From: Phaeobacter sp. A36a-5a
GTDB taxonomy: Bacteria; Pseudomonadota; Alphaproteobacteria; Rhodobacterales; Rhodobacteraceae
Assembly (NCBI RefSeq): GCF_037911135.1
Contig: NZ_JBBLYU010000001.1
Span: forward strand, 1,612,001 to 1,676,000
Reading direction: 5' to 3'
DNA length: 64,000 nt
Below the pieces are notes generated by a model. It searched no databases and had not been told where the DNA came from. It saw only the letters and a program-made list of their open reading frames with translations. The first letter of the stretch is position 1. Each line of letters begins with the position of its first letter. Of this stretch, positions 17,707 to 28,510 are shown piece by piece. A program made the position numbers and the translations under genes.

Positions 17707-17741
17707 CAGAAACGCCCGAAGCATGGCCTCGGGCGTTTCTG
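17707..17741 (-). terminator. hairpin downstream of lpdA
   Basis: CAGAAACGCCCGA (17707-17719) and TCGGGCGTTTCTG (17729-17741) form a perfect 13-bp stem 32 bases past the lpdA stop. No long T run follows, so termination is plausible but not certain. Confidence 0.6.
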
Positions 17742-17772
17742 TCATCTCAATCAATCAGGCCAAAAGACCAGA

Positions 17773-19167
17773 TTACATATGGATCACCCGATCAAAGGCA
17801 TCGAGCACGCTCTCATGCATCATCTCGCTCAGCGTCGGATGCGGGAAGACGGTGTTCATCAGGTCTTCTTCGGTGGTCTCCAGCTGGCGACCCACCACAT
17901 AGCCCTGGATCATCTCGGTCACTTCGGCGCCAACCATATGGGCGCCCAGCAACTCGCCAGTCTTGGCGTCAAAGATGGTCTTCACCATGCCCTCGGCCTC
18001 CCCCAGCGCAATCGCCTTGCCGTTGCCGATGAAGGGGAAGCGGCCGACCTTGATGTCATAGCCCAGCTCCTTAGCTTTCGCTTCGGTATAGCCAACTGAG
18101 GCGACCTGCGGCTGGCAATAGGTGCAGCCCGCAATGCTTTCCGGCTTCACCGGATGCGCGTGCTTGCCCGCGATCAGCTCGGCCACCATGACGCCCTCAT
18201 GCGACGCCTTATGCGCCAGCCAGGGCGCCCCTGCGATATCGCCGATGGCATAAAGCCCATCGACACCGGTGCGGCAGTATTCATCGGTCACGACATGGGT
18301 CCGGTCGACCTTGACGCCCAGACCTTCCAGCCCCAGCCCCTCGACATTGCCGACGATGCCCACGGCGGAAATCACGGTGTCAAACTCCTGTTTCTCCACC
18401 TTGCCGCCGACCTCAATATGGGCGGTGACTTTGCCCTTGCCGCGGTCCAGCTGCTTGACCATGGCTTTCTCCATGATCTTCATGCCCTGTTTGACAAAGG
18501 CCTTCTTGGCAAAGGCGGAGATTTCCGCGTCCTCGACCGGCAGCACCCTGTCCATCACCTCAACAACCGTGGTGTCAGCGCCCAGCGTGTTGTAGAAGCT
18601 GGCAAATTCAATGCCGATGGCGCCGGAGCCGATGACCAGCAGCTTCTTCGGCATCCGCACCGGTTGCAGCGCGTGTTTGTAGGTCCAGACCAGATCGCCG
18701 TCCGCTTCCAGCCCCGGCAGCTCGCGCGCACGGGCGCCAGTCGCCAGCACGATATTCTTCGCCGCCAGTTCCTGCGTGCCCTTTTCGGTTTTCACCGACA
18801 CTTTGCCCTTGGCCGGGATCGTCGCCTCGCCCATGACCACGGCAATCTTGTTCTTCTTCATCAGATGGCCAATGCCGCTGGACAGCTGCTTGGCCACCCC
18901 GCGCGAACGTTTCACCACAGCGTCCAGATCATAGCCGATGTTGTCTGCCTTCAGGCCGAAATCCTTGGCCCGCTCCATCAGGTGGAACACTTCCGACGAG
19001 CGCAGCAGCGCCTTGGTCGGGATGCAGCCCCAGTTCAGGCAGATGCCACCCATATGTTCACGTTCGACAATGCAGGTCTTCAACCCCAGCTGGGCGGCAC
19101 GGATGGCGGCAACATAGCCCCCCGGCCCTGCGCCGATTACGATCACGTCATAGGTTTCTGCGGCCAT
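17773..19167 (-). CDS. lpdA: dihydrolipoyl dehydrogenase (E3)
   Basis: An FAD/NAD disulfide oxidoreductase that reoxidises dihydrolipoyl groups of 2-oxoacid dehydrogenase complexes. The 464 residues are standard. The FAD-binding motif is VIGAGPGGYVAAIRAAQLG. The redox-active disulfide is GGICLNWGCIPTKALL. The NAD-binding motif is VIGSGAIGIEFASFY. The C-terminal HPTLSEMMHE supplies the catalytic His-Glu pair. It stands alone, about 19 kb from pdhABC, but shares an upstream operator sequence with pdhA, which suggests that this E3 serves the pyruvate dehydrogenase complex. Confidence 0.95.
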   Translation of the reverse strand: MAAETYDVIVIGAGPGGYVAAIRAAQLGLKTCIVEREHMGGICLNWGCIPTKALLRSSEVFHLMERAKDFGLKADNIGYDLDAVVKRSRGVAKQLSSGIGHLMKKNKIAVVMGEATIPAKGKVSVKTEKGTQELAAKNIVLATGARARELPGLEADGDLVWTYKHALQPVRMPKKLLVIGSGAIGIEFASFYNTLGADTTVVEVMDRVLPVEDAEISAFAKKAFVKQGMKIMEKAMVKQLDRGKGKVTAHIEVGGKVEKQEFDTVISAVGIVGNVEGLGLEGLGVKVDRTHVVTDEYCRTGVDGLYAIGDIAGAPWLAHKASHEGVMVAELIAGKHAHPVKPESIAGCTYCQPQVASVGYTEAKAKELGYDIKVGRFPFIGNGKAIALGEAEGMVKTIFDAKTGELLGAHMVGAEVTEMIQGYVVGRQLETTEEDLMNTVFPHPTLSEMMHESVLDAFDRVIHM

Positions 19168-19197
19168 GGTGGTTCCTCGCCATACTGGATCAAAAAC

Positions 19198-19215
19198 TAG
19201 TTCACCGTTAAACTA
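19198..19215. promoter_or_regulatory. inverted-repeat operator before lpdA, shared with pdhA
   Basis: TAGTTCA-CCGT-TAAACTA is an 18-base imperfect inverted repeat (7-base arms, 4-base spacer, one mismatch). It ends 31 bases before the lpdA start codon. The same repeat, perfect, lies 27 bases before pdhA at 38138-38155. Confidence 0.65.
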
Positions 19216-19275
19216 TTTCTCGCGGCACTGCAATCACACTATGCAACCGCATAGGAGCCATGCAAGAAACAGCAA

Positions 19276-19304
19276 CGCCGCACCCCGTTCCTTGGGGCGC
19301 GGCG
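19276..19304 (-). terminator. possible terminator after the DUF924 gene
   Basis: A GC-rich hairpin, CGCCGCACCCCG with GGGGCGCGGCG, lies 55 bases past the DUF924 stop codon on the minus strand. The T run after it is interrupted. Confidence 0.4.
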
Positions 19305-19358
19305 CAAAAACAGTGTCAGGGCAGGATGCGTTTCAGGCAAGCCTGAAAGGCAGCCGCC

Positions 19359-19937
19359 TCAGCCTGCGGCCTGAAGACTGCGCATGGTGCTGCCATAGCC
19401 ACCGGCCATGACGTAATCCATTTCCGGCGCGGTGCTGCTGCGCGCCAGCGCCTCGTTGCGATAGGGGAAACGGCCGAACTGGCGGATCACCTCGCGGTGG
19501 GCGCGCGCATGCAGCAGATTGGACGCGCCGTTCTTGGGCATCCGCTCCAGCATCAGCCGCACGCAGCGTTCCTGATCGCACAGGTTCTCCGAATGCATCA
19601 GCGGCAGGTAGAAAAACTGCCGCTGCGGTTCGTCGATCTTCATGTCCCAGGACTTGCTGATCGCACATTTCGCCGCCGCCAGTGCCAATGTATCCGACGA
19701 GAAAGCCTGCGCCTGCCCCCGGAACATGTTGCGCGGAAACTGATCGGTCAGGATGATATAGGCCAGAACCCCCTGCGGGCTGCTGCGCCAATGGTCGCAT
19801 TTGCCGGCACAGGCCGCCTCCCATGTTGGCTGAAACCGGCGCCGGATCTCCTCATCCAGCGCGTCATCCTGCATGTACCACCCCTTCTCTCCCGTGCTTA
19901 CAAGCCAGAAGTCCAGGATCTCCTCGGGACCTGTCAT
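19359..19937 (-). CDS. DUF924 family protein
   Basis: A 192-residue soluble protein of the DUF924 family, identified from the N-terminal pattern EILDFWLVSTGEKGWYMQDDALDEEIRRRF and the central ILTDQFPRNMFRGQAQAFSSD and FYLPLMHSENL. The family has an all-helical, TPR-like fold. No biochemical role is established to my knowledge. It has no signal peptide. It lies between an MFS gene and lpdA, transcribed in the same direction as both, and the context gives no functional hint. Confidence 0.8.
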   Translation of the reverse strand: MTGPEEILDFWLVSTGEKGWYMQDDALDEEIRRRFQPTWEAACAGKCDHWRSSPQGVLAYIILTDQFPRNMFRGQAQAFSSDTLALAAAKCAISKSWDMKIDEPQRQFFYLPLMHSENLCDQERCVRLMLERMPKNGASNLLHARAHREVIRQFGRFPYRNEALARSSTAPEMDYVMAGGYGSTMRSLQAAG

Positions 19938-20074
19938 AGGTCTGCCTCCACATAGATACCGTTCTGAAATTCAGACTTTTTTGCAGAGATTTTACAAGGG
20001 CAAGCCCGTCACGATTTGCGTCATACACGACAGTTTCGTGAAAAACTTGCCACAGTTCCCGTGAGTTAGCGCAA

Positions 20075-21349
20075 TCAGCTCGCTTCGGCGGCGGCTTCTT
20101 GCTCCTCGATGTCCGCCTCGATGGCATATTCCTGGGCGAACTCAACCGCAACAGGAGAGGCCGTCGGCGACATCGCAGACATGATCCCGGTCTCTTCGGT
20201 GGGAATCGCCGGGCGCTGGGTTGTGCGATAGGCAGCATAGACCGCCAGCATCAGCAGCAGCAGCGCGGTAAACAGGAAGAACCCCGGCGCACCAAAGACC
20301 TCATCCCCCATCAGCCAGCCGGTGATCAGCGGCCCGGCGACAGCACCCAGCCCGTTGATGAACACCAGCCCACCCGAGGCCGCCGCCATGTCGTCATAGT
20401 CGAGATAATCGTTGGTATGGGCAATCAGCAGCGAATAAAGCGGGTTGGTCATGCCCCCGATCAGGAAGGCCGCAATCAGCAGGAAACGGAAATCAGCCCC
20501 CAGGATCATCGCCCCGATCGCAGCACCGCCGGCAACCGCCGCGCCAAACAGGATCAGGATCCGCCGGTCCATCCGGTCCGACATCCACCCCAGCGGGTAT
20601 TGCATCAGCACAGCCCCCACATAGAAGGTCGCAACGAAGATCGAAATCTGCGTCAGGCTCAGCCCGGCCGCAGCGCCATAGACAGCGCTCATGCCAAATT
20701 GCGCCGAGAACACGCCCCCCAGCAGGAACATGCCCACACAGCCCAGCGGCGAGGCATCCATCAGCTGGCGCAGGGTCATCGGCTTGGTCCGGTCAAAGGC
20801 CGGGGTTGGCGAGATCGACAGCAGAATGGGGGCAAAGGAGACCGAAACCACCACCGAGGCGATGACAAAGGTCTCATAGCCCGAGGGATCGCCGACCAGC
20901 AACAGCGCCTGCGCGCTGACGATGCCGATCATCTGCACGATCATATAGAGCGACAGCGCCTTGCCCCGGTTGGCATTGTCAGAGGCATTGTTGAGCCAGC
21001 TTTCGGCGGTGACATACACGCCGGAGAAACAGAAACCGATCAGCACCCGGCCCAGCATCCAGGCCACCGGGTTGGTGATTGCCGGATAAAGGATCATCAC
21101 CGCCGAGATGAACGAGGCCAGCGCCGCAAAGACCCGCACATGGCCGACCCGCCGGATCATCTCCGGCGCCAGACGCGATCCGCCCAGAAAGCCGACAAAA
21201 TAAGCCGACATGACAAAGGACATCTCGAGGGTAGAAAACCCCTCGATCTCGCCCCGAACGCCCAGCAGGGTCCCCTGAAGACCGTTGCCGACCATCAGCA
21301 TACCCATACCCAAAAGCAGCGCCCATGCGCTCGACAGCACCTGCCACAT
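20075..21349 (-). CDS. MFS transporter, YcaD-like
   Basis: A 424-residue major-facilitator protein with about 12 membrane helices and an extra acidic C-terminal tail (about residues 385-424, ending EQEAAAEAS). The N terminus MGMLMVGNGLQGTLLGVRG and the segment CFSGVYVTAESWLNN are characteristic of the YcaD-type branch of drug/sugar-like transporters. The substrate is unknown. It is transcribed alone, upstream of DUF924, and is complete. Confidence 0.82.
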   Translation of the reverse strand: MWQVLSSAWALLLGMGMLMVGNGLQGTLLGVRGEIEGFSTLEMSFVMSAYFVGFLGGSRLAPEMIRRVGHVRVFAALASFISAVMILYPAITNPVAWMLGRVLIGFCFSGVYVTAESWLNNASDNANRGKALSLYMIVQMIGIVSAQALLLVGDPSGYETFVIASVVVSVSFAPILLSISPTPAFDRTKPMTLRQLMDASPLGCVGMFLLGGVFSAQFGMSAVYGAAAGLSLTQISIFVATFYVGAVLMQYPLGWMSDRMDRRILILFGAAVAGGAAIGAMILGADFRFLLIAAFLIGGMTNPLYSLLIAHTNDYLDYDDMAAASGGLVFINGLGAVAGPLITGWLMGDEVFGAPGFFLFTALLLLMLAVYAAYRTTQRPAIPTEETGIMSAMSPTASPVAVEFAQEYAIEADIEEQEAAAEAS

Positions 21350-21598
21350 TGCCCGTCTCTCCTACTTCGCTTGTCCGTACCAGAGCGCGCCGAACGGGCT
21401 CTGGGCCCGCTCCGGGGTCCTGGTGAATTGGTCACGGGCATCGCAATCGCCCGGCGCCGTTATGAACAGGGTCTTATGGCAGCTTCATGACCAAGAGACC
21501 CCAAAAACCGGGTGTGCCCATTGCAAACCCGGTGACAATTGGATCCGGCAGGACCATAGCCCAGACCAGTTAAAAATGCTTCTCGCTGAAATTATCCC

Positions 21599-22669
21599 TC
21601 AGGTCTGCGACATCTCCGCCACCGGCGGTATCAAAAGCGACGCATCGCCATAGGAAAAGAAGCGGTAGTTTTCTGCCAGCGCATGGTCATAAATCGCCCG
21701 GATCCGGTCCTGCCCCATCAGCGCCGAGACCAGCATCAACAGCGTCGATTTCGGCAGGTGGAAATTGGTCATCAGCGCATCCGCCACATGGAAGGTGAAA
21801 CCGGGATAGATGAAGATGTCGGTATCGCCTTCCCAGGGCTCGATTGCACCGCTCTGCCCGGCGCTTTCGATCAGCCGCAGCGCCGTGGTGCCAACCGGGA
21901 TCACCCGGCCACCTGCGGCCTTGGTTGCGGCAATCTCGGCGGCGGCCTCGGCGCTGACGCGGCCCCATTCGGCATGCATCCGGTGGGTGGTCACATCCTC
22001 GACCTTGACCGGCAGGAAGGTGCCTGCACCCACATGCAGGGTCACATAGCTGACCTCGACCCCCATGGCCTTCAGCTCTGCCAGCAGCGCCTCGTCGAAA
22101 TGCAACGAGGCTGTCGGCGCCGCCACCGCGCCGGAATTGCGCGCCCAGACGGTCTGGTAATCGGTCTTGTCCTGCTCATCCGCTGGCCGCTTGGCCGCGA
22201 TATAAGGCGGCAGCGGCATCGCCCCCGCCTCGGCCAGAGCCGCATCGAAATCGGTGCCACTCAGATTGAACGTCAGGTAGCCCTGCCCGTCCTCGACCCG
22301 CTCCAATGTCGCGCTCAGAGCCTCGGAGAACACGATCTCCTCGCCCGGTTTGACCTTCTTCAGCGGCTTCAGCAGCGCCGCCCAGCTGCCATCGGCGCCG
22401 GGATCCAGCAGCGTGACCTCCACCTTGGCGGCCATCGGCCCCTGTGCGGTGTCGCGGTGGCGCAGCCCGCTCAGCCGCGCGGGAATCACCTTGGTGTCAT
22501 TCAGCACCAGCCGGTCACCGGGGCGCAGCCACTGGCCCAGATTGGCAACACGCGCGTCGCTGATGCTATCGCCCTCGGCCACCAGCAGCCGCGCGGAACT
22601 GCGCGGCACTGCCGGACGGGTGGCAATGCGGTCATCGGGGAGATCGAAGTCAAAATCACTGAGTTTCAT
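21599..22669 (-). CDS. queA: S-adenosylmethionine:tRNA ribosyltransferase-isomerase
   Basis: Transfers the ribosyl group of S-adenosylmethionine to preQ1 in tRNA wobble position 34 to give epoxyqueuosine. The 356 residues are full length. Motifs are [20 protein letters not shown] at the N terminus, [35 protein letters not shown] and [15 protein letters not shown]. The frame is open 33 codons further upstream, but homology starts at MKLSDFDF, so 22669 is used. Other queuosine genes (tgt, queC, queE, queF) are not in the window. Confidence 0.95.
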   Translation of the reverse strand: MKLSDFDFDLPDDRIATRPAVPRSSARLLVAEGDSISDARVANLGQWLRPGDRLVLNDTKVIPARLSGLRHRDTAQGPMAAKVEVTLLDPGADGSWAALLKPLKKVKPGEEIVFSEALSATLERVEDGQGYLTFNLSGTDFDAALAEAGAMPLPPYIAAKRPADEQDKTDYQTVWARNSGAVAAPTASLHFDEALLAELKAMGVEVSYVTLHVGAGTFLPVKVEDVTTHRMHAEWGRVSAEAAAEIAATKAAGGRVIPVGTTALRLIESAGQSGAIEPWEGDTDIFIYPGFTFHVADALMTNFHLPKSTLLMLVSALMGQDRIRAIYDHALAENYRFFSYGDASLLIPPVAEMSQT

Positions 22670-22794
22670 AGGCTGCGATATAGGCTGTTGCGCGGCCCTT
22701 GGCCAATAGGTTTTGCACCTTTGTCCGCGATCGGCACACCGCCCATGAATCGCCTTGGAATGGCCCATGGATGGCCCGATGGCAGCGGGTCGCC

Positions 22795-25700
22795 CTAGCG
22801 GTCTTCGCCCGGCGAAACCGAATAGCTCGGCCTGTCGCGTTCGGCGCGCGGCACGGCGGGGGCTGGCGGCTCCTCCCCCGGCAGCCGCGGCGCCGGTCCG
22901 CGAAACAGCTCGCGGAACATCCCCGGCGCCAGCCCCGACAGCGGGTTCACCTGCACCTGAGGATCATCCGCCGTGCCCTTCAGCGTAAAGGCAAAGCCGA
23001 TCAGCCCCTCACCCTTGCGGGTAAAGACGCGGCCGATGGCGTTGAGCAGATAAATCGGCGAGACCACCCCGCGCATGTTCAGCACGCTGCGCTCCAGATC
23101 GTAATTGCCGTCCATCGACAGGCCGATCGACGGCCCCACCGCGCTGCTTTCATGGACAATCAGATGGGTCGCCCCCAGCCTGAACCTCGCCTCCACCGTG
23201 GTGAACAGAATGCCCTGCCCGGCCAGCGCGTCGATCAGCCCGACAACGCTGACCGCATTCAGCAGCGCCGCCATTGCGGGGGCGTCCTTGATCCGGGTGT
23301 TCTTGACCTCGATCTGGCCGTCATATTCGCCGGGGGCGCCGGGGGCCGGCACCAGCGACATGTCGAATGTCCCGCCAGAGCCATGGCGCAGCACCCCCGC
23401 CGCGCGGAACACCCCACCGGCATCCTGAGACTGGATCCGGGTGGCAAAGCCGCCATCCTTGGGCACGACCATGCCGCTGACCCCGGTCTGCCCGTTCAGC
23501 GCCGCGGTGAAGTTGCCGTTGAGACCCCCAGTGGTGGAAAACCGCCCGGCAAAACCGGTGAGCGCGATACTGTCGGTGACCTGCATCCGGTCCAGTTGCA
23601 GGCTGATCGGCCCGGTGCCGCCAGAGGCACCACCGCTGCTGCCACTGCCGCCGGAACCATCGGGCATCTGCCGCAGATCCAGCACCCCGTTCAGCACATT
23701 GATGGCCGGCGACCGCGCGCCGCGCCCCACCAGATCGACAGCGCCCCGGAACCAGCCCTGCAGGTCGACGCGGTCAAACCGCGCCCGGCGCAGACCACCG
23801 CCCGGCTCCAGCGTGATGGCACCGGCCGCCCGCAGCCCCGCCGCCTCCAGCGACAGCGCCTGCACATCCGGCGTCTCCCCAAGGGTCGCGCTGAGTTTCA
23901 GCTGGCCGGTGCCTGCCTCGCTCAGCCGCCAACTCAGCGCCGGAATCCGCAGCCCCAGCCCCGCAAGATCGCTTTCCAGGGTCAGCCGCGGCGCCTGCCC
24001 CTTGTCGATCACCACCTCATAACGGCCTTCGCCGCGTCCGAATACCGATCCCGCAGGCAGGCCGATATCAAACGTATCAATCGTGTTCTGCGACAGTTCG
24101 ATGGTGCCGCTGACCCGCACCGGCGCGGCCCCGCCCGCAGCCGCAACCGCCCGCTCCGCCGCCGGTCCCACCGCCTGCCGCCAGATCAGGCTGCCCGGCA
24201 CCCCGGAAAGCGCGCCGCCGCCCTCGATCTGCACATGGTCCTGATTGCCGCTCAGGCTCAGGGCCTTCGCCGCCACGCGCTGACCCGGCACCAGCACATC
24301 GCTGCTGACATCACGGAGGCGCCCCCGGTAGTGATAGGTGATCTCCTCGGGCGTGACGCCCTTGCGCAGGGGCACCGCCAGCGTGCCGCTGATCGCAACC
24401 TGCCCCGTCGCCAGATCCACCGGCAACCCGGCCTTGTCCATCACCGACAGCGGCGGACGGTTGAGCAGCGACAGCGCCGCCGTCACCGGGCCTGTGGCCT
24501 CGATCCGGGCAATCCCCGGCGCGCCGTCCTTCACCGAAGTGTCAGGAATGATGAACGACGTACCCGCCGCATCCACGCGCCCGCCCTGATCCGCTGTCAC
24601 CCAGCCCTTTGTCGCCATCACCACCAGACGGTTGCCATAAAGGCTGAACTGCCCGGCCGCATCGCGCAGCGGCGGCAGCGTTTTCTGAAACCGGACCGCC
24701 GCCTCCTCGAATGCCAGATCCAGATAGACAAACGGCTTTGCCGTGCCCTGGCCACGCAGCGCGAAATTCACATCGCGCGCATAGCCTGCCAGCAGGTTCT
24801 CGCGCACCCATTCGCGCGGCTTTGGCGGGGCTGCGGCAGGCCAGACCTCTTTCAGCCGCTCGGCGGTCATCCGGTTGGCGCGTCCGTTCAGCGCGTAATC
24901 CCAGCCGGTCTGCCCCGCCGAAATCTCGCCATCCAGCAGGATCCGCGTCTCACCGTCACGCACCAGCATCTCGCCCAGACGCAGCCGAAACGGCGCCATC
25001 TCCAGCTTGAAATCCGCCGTCACCCCGGCCAGATCCAGCGGCGCCTCATAGAGTTTCGCCGGATTGAGGCTCAGGTCCTGAAACCGCAGCTGCCCCACCA
25101 GATCGGTGAGCTGGCCGTTCTCCACCCCGATCAGCCGCGCCCGCCCCTCCATCGAGCCGGAGCCCCAGCCGCTGTTCACCGACAGCTCGTTGAACTGAAG
25201 CTCCTGCCGCGCGGGCAGATAGGTGAAATAGCTCTGCGCGCCGGTGATCGGCACCGGGCGGGTGGCGGCGGTGGGCTGGATCACCCCCTCGCCAATCTGC
25301 AAGCTGGCAGAGACCGGCAACAAGGCACCCTCGCTGCTGATGGCACCGCGCAGAGAGCCCGAAATCGGCGCGTCCAGAACATCCAGCCAGCCGAGCGCGG
25401 CGCTCTGGGCGGCGATATCCTTGCTCGCCACCGAATTGACCAGGACACCGAAATCCGCCGCCTTGTCGCCAATGGCTGACCTGTAATTCGCCTCGACCGT
25501 GCCGACATAATCGCGCCCGCTCAGCAGCGAGAACCCGGCGGCCAGCTCAATCTCCTGTCCGCTGCGGCCCATGCGGATGCTGCCGCCATCCAGCGTCCAG
25601 ACCCGACCCAGCCGCGCGTCCTCATAGCGTAGGGTCAGCGCCTCGGTCTCCACCGCAACCAGCGCCGACAGCACCGGCAGTTCCAGCTGCCGGTCCCATT

Positions 25701-26451
25701 GTTCGATCAGCGCAGGCAGGGTGGCGGCCTGCCGCAGCGGCGCCTCCCCCTCGGCCAAACTCAGCGCCAGACCGCCACTGTTGTCGCGCCGCAGCGTGCC
25801 GTATAGACCGCTCAGCATGATCGTCTTGGGTCGGATCTGCCCGCGCAGCAGCGGCCGCATCGCCAGCGAGGCCTGCGCGTCCGCCAGCCGCGCCACCCGC
25901 GCGCCGGTCTCATCGCGCAGGGTCACATCGCGCAGGCTGACACGGGGCCGCCAGCCCCGGTTCACCACCAGATGAATAGCACCGAATTCAATGCTCAGAC
26001 CGCCGAGGTGCTGCTCGATCCGCCGCTCTACCCGGTCGCGCAGCCAGTCCGGCGCATCTATGCGCGTGCCCAGCCCGAGAAAGACAACCCCGCTTGCCAG
26101 CAGCGCTAGCAGCACGGCGGTGATGGTCGCACTGCGCAGCATCCGCCGCAGCAGTCGACGTTGGGGCCGCGCGCGCACCGTCGCCGCGGGCGGCAGATCA
26201 ACCCCTGCCGCCGCAGGAATGCCCAGATCCCCGGCCGAAATCCCGTCCGACGCACGAGGCCCCGGCACCGGCACCGCCTGTTCCACCGGTTCTGCCGGTG
26301 GCGCCTCATCGGGGCCCAGATAGACAACCCCCTCCGGCGGCGGCACCGCGCGCGCAACAGCCACATCCTCATCCGCCGCAACCCCATCGGGTGCAGCCTC
26401 CTGCGTGGCCTGCGCCGACACAGAGGAAGATGGCTCCCGCTCGGGATCCAC
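22795..26451 (-). CDS. large AsmA-like / YhdP-type envelope protein
   Basis: A 1218-residue protein. A Pro/Ala/Glu-rich cytoplasmic region of about 110 residues is followed by one membrane helix ([21 protein letters not shown]), a DUF3971-type middle region and an AsmA-like C-terminal region (about residues 870-1180). Proteins of this AsmA/YhdP/Tam group are thought to bridge inner and outer membranes and help phospholipid transport. The C terminus is proline- and charge-rich. It is divergent from bcp and monocistronic. The family call is firm in outline; the exact function here is inference. Confidence 0.75.
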   Translation of the reverse strand: MDPEREPSSSVSAQATQEAAPDGVAADEDVAVARAVPPPEGVVYLGPDEAPPAEPVEQAVPVPGPRASDGISAGDLGIPAAAGVDLPPAATVRARPQRRLLRRMLRSATITAVLLALLASGVVFLGLGTRIDAPDWLRDRVERRIEQHLGGLSIEFGAIHLVVNRGWRPRVSLRDVTLRDETGARVARLADAQASLAMRPLLRGQIRPKTIMLSGLYGTLRRDNSGGLALSLAEGEAPLRQAATLPALIEQWDRQLELPVLSALVAVETEALTLRYEDARLGRVWTLDGGSIRMGRSGQEIELAAGFSLLSGRDYVGTVEANYRSAIGDKAADFGVLVNSVASKDIAAQSAALGWLDVLDAPISGSLRGAISSEGALLPVSASLQIGEGVIQPTAATRPVPITGAQSYFTYLPARQELQFNELSVNSGWGSGSMEGRARLIGVENGQLTDLVGQLRFQDLSLNPAKLYEAPLDLAGVTADFKLEMAPFRLRLGEMLVRDGETRILLDGEISAGQTGWDYALNGRANRMTAERLKEVWPAAAPPKPREWVRENLLAGYARDVNFALRGQGTAKPFVYLDLAFEEAAVRFQKTLPPLRDAAGQFSLYGNRLVVMATKGWVTADQGGRVDAAGTSFIIPDTSVKDGAPGIARIEATGPVTAALSLLNRPPLSVMDKAGLPVDLATGQVAISGTLAVPLRKGVTPEEITYHYRGRLRDVSSDVLVPGQRVAAKALSLSGNQDHVQIEGGGALSGVPGSLIWRQAVGPAAERAVAAAGGAAPVRVSGTIELSQNTIDTFDIGLPAGSVFGRGEGRYEVVIDKGQAPRLTLESDLAGLGLRIPALSWRLSEAGTGQLKLSATLGETPDVQALSLEAAGLRAAGAITLEPGGGLRRARFDRVDLQGWFRGAVDLVGRGARSPAINVLNGVLDLRQMPDGSGGSGSSGGASGGTGPISLQLDRMQVTDSIALTGFAGRFSTTGGLNGNFTAALNGQTGVSGMVVPKDGGFATRIQSQDAGGVFRAAGVLRHGSGGTFDMSLVPAPGAPGEYDGQIEVKNTRIKDAPAMAALLNAVSVVGLIDALAGQGILFTTVEARFRLGATHLIVHESSAVGPSIGLSMDGNYDLERSVLNMRGVVSPIYLLNAIGRVFTRKGEGLIGFAFTLKGTADDPQVQVNPLSGLAPGMFRELFRGPAPRLPGEEPPAPAVPRAERDRPSYSVSPGEDR

Positions 26452-26551
26452 CGCTATGGGTGAGACCGGTTTAATCCTTGCTTTCCCTTTGCCCGTGATG
26501 GCCTAACTATGGCACGCAAACCCTGCGAAACCGTTTTGGAGACCTTAACTT

Positions 26552-27013
26552 ATGCTCGCCCCCTCAGACCCAGCGCCCTCCTTTAACCTGCCCCGCGACG
26601 GCGGTGGCACCGTGACGTTGGAGGAGCTGCGCGGCAAGGCCGTTGTCCTGTTTTTCTACCCCCGCGATGATACCCCGGGCTGCACCAAGGAATCCATCGG
26701 ATTTTCCGAGCACCTGCAGGCCTTTGCCGATGCCGGAACCGTGGTCTATGGCATCTCCAAGGATCCGGTTGCCAAACACGACAAATTTGTCGCCAAACAC
26801 GGGCTGACCACGCCGCTTCTGTCCGACGCCGACGGCACCACCTGCGAGGATTATGGCGTCTGGAAAGAAAAGAACATGTACGGCAAGAAACACTGGGGGA
26901 TCGAACGCTCGACCTTCCTCATCGATGCCGAGGGCAATATCGCCCGGATCTGGCGCAAGGTGAAGGTTGACGGCCATGTCGCCGAGGTGCTGGAGGCGGC
27001 GCAGGCGCTCTGA
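26552..27013 (+). CDS. bcp: thioredoxin-dependent peroxiredoxin (BCP/PrxQ)
   Basis: A 153-residue cytosolic peroxidase that reduces hydrogen peroxide and alkyl hydroperoxides with thioredoxin. The catalytic motif FFYPRDDTPGCTKESIGF contains the peroxidatic Cys (about residue 43). The usual partner Cys five residues later is replaced (CTKES), so it may act as a 1-Cys enzyme or use a distant cysteine such as that in TTCEDYG. The length is typical. It is followed by the DUF455 gene on the same strand after 156 bases. Confidence 0.92.
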   Translation: MLAPSDPAPSFNLPRDGGGTVTLEELRGKAVVLFFYPRDDTPGCTKESIGFSEHLQAFADAGTVVYGISKDPVAKHDKFVAKHGLTTPLLSDADGTTCEDYGVWKEKNMYGKKHWGIERSTFLIDAEGNIARIWRKVKVDGHVAEVLEAAQAL

Positions 27014-27169
27014 ACGCGGCCCCATCCCGCCAGCCATTCCGCCCACCGTGCCGGCCGCCCCGCTGATCCAGATCGGCCTGACGCGGGGCCGCCTATCGGG
27101 TTGCGCGCCACAGCCGCCGGTGGCAGGGAGGGACAAGAGCAGCCCACCGCCAGTAACGGACCCGCCCAG

Positions 27170-28048
27170 ATGACCAGCGACGCCCCGCAGACCACAGCCG
27201 AGACCACCGCCCCGCTCACCCTTGCGCAGATGGCGCAGCAGGTGCTGACCACCGCCGACGGGCGCGAGAAAACCGCGCTGTCGCGTCGCCACGCCGCGCA
27301 CTGGTTTGCCTCGCGCGCCGGTGATGCGGATAAGATCGAGATCGGCACCGCCAACCCGCCGCTGCACCCGGCCCGCCCCGAGCGCCCGGAGCTGCTGAAC
27401 CCCCGCGATGTGCCGCGCCGCCGCCCCGGGTCAGAGGCCGGCCGCAAGGCGCTGCTACATGCGGTAGCCCATATCGAACTGAATGCGGTGGATCTGCACT
27501 GGGACATCATCGCCCGCTTTTCTCATGTGCCGATGCCGCTTGGCTTCTTTGACGACTGGGTCAAGGCGGCAGATGAAGAATCCAAACATTTCAATCTGAT
27601 GTGTGATTGTCTTGAGGCACTGGGCAGCCATTACGGAGATCTTCCGGCCCATGCCGGCATGTGGCGCGCCGCCGAGGACACCGCCGAGGATCTGATGGGT
27701 CGGCTCGCCGTCGTGCCGATGGTGCTTGAGGCGCGCGGCCTGGATGTGACCCCCGGCATGATCGAGATTTTCCGCAAGGCCAAGCTCACCCAGGCGGTTG
27801 ATGCGCTGGAGGTGATCTACGCCGAAGAGGTCAGTCATGTGGCCTATGGATCGAAATGGTTCCATTTCCTCTGCGGGCGCGACAATCTGGACCCGAAAGA
27901 CGTCTTTCACGATCTCGTCGGTCGATATTTTCATGGCCATCTGAAACCGCCCTTCAACGAGGAAAAACGTGCCGAGGCCGGCATTCCGCCCGATTTCTAC
28001 TGGCCGCTCACCGAAGATATCCCGATGAAGCCCCCGGCCCTGCGCTAG
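27170..28048 (+). CDS. DUF455 ferritin-like domain protein
   Basis: A 292-residue protein with a ferritin-like four-helix di-metal core. Candidate ligands lie in AVAHIELNAVDLHW (about residues 112-125), AADEESKHF, MVLEARGLDV and IYAEEVSHVAYG, which together give the E...ExxH repeated pattern. The family includes tRNA-hydroxylase-like (MiaE-like) proteins, but no substrate is established for DUF455. An upstream in-frame start at 27101 would add 23 low-complexity residues; 27170 is preferred because the homologous region begins there. It may be cotranscribed with bcp. Confidence 0.8.
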   Translation: MTSDAPQTTAETTAPLTLAQMAQQVLTTADGREKTALSRRHAAHWFASRAGDADKIEIGTANPPLHPARPERPELLNPRDVPRRRPGSEAGRKALLHAVAHIELNAVDLHWDIIARFSHVPMPLGFFDDWVKAADEESKHFNLMCDCLEALGSHYGDLPAHAGMWRAAEDTAEDLMGRLAVVPMVLEARGLDVTPGMIEIFRKAKLTQAVDALEVIYAEEVSHVAYGSKWFHFLCGRDNLDPKDVFHDLVGRYFHGHLKPPFNEEKRAEAGIPPDFYWPLTEDIPMKPPALR

Positions 28049-28510
28049 GCCACCCACAGCCGCAACAGGCGCGGGGCGCGGCGCCATCGGCTCCGCGAAG
28101 TGGCCAATAACGCGCACTCCCAGCGGCCTGCGCAGGACGCCGCAGACGGTCCAGAAACCTGACCTGAACACCCCTCCGATCCGGTAAGCCTGCCCCGTGT
28201 CGGCAGGCCAACCGCCGCAGCCCCATTACCGGCCTCACACCCCGGATCGGGCGGCTATCGGCGATTTTTCGCTCATTCACCCGCTGATCTTCGCCCTGCC
28301 GCGCGGTTTCCGCGCCCTCCCGCCGAACACCGGGCCAACAGGCTTGCCCAAATTCCTCCGGCTGGCTATTCCCTTTCGCCATGGCGCGTATCTGCGCGTC
28401 CAGGCACTGCGACAGGGGCGCTCCGAGGGGGACCGGAACCGACCGTCACACCGGCAGGAGGAGCGCCGGTACAGGCAGTGCGACAACTGGGGCAGGACAA
28501 GGACCAAAGC
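28049..28510. other. GC-rich intergenic region, no gene seen
   Basis: These 462 bases separate the DUF455 gene from the M23 peptidase. Several frames are open because of the high GC content, but none has family features or a convincing ribosome-binding site. It probably contains the promoter of the peptidase/bactofilin operon. Confidence 0.5.

Noticed and set aside
22699-25479. A 926-codon open frame on the plus strand.
   Set aside because: It is antisense to the AsmA-like gene, with an Arg/Gln/His-rich low-complexity product and no ribosome-binding site. The minus-strand gene has a clear fold.
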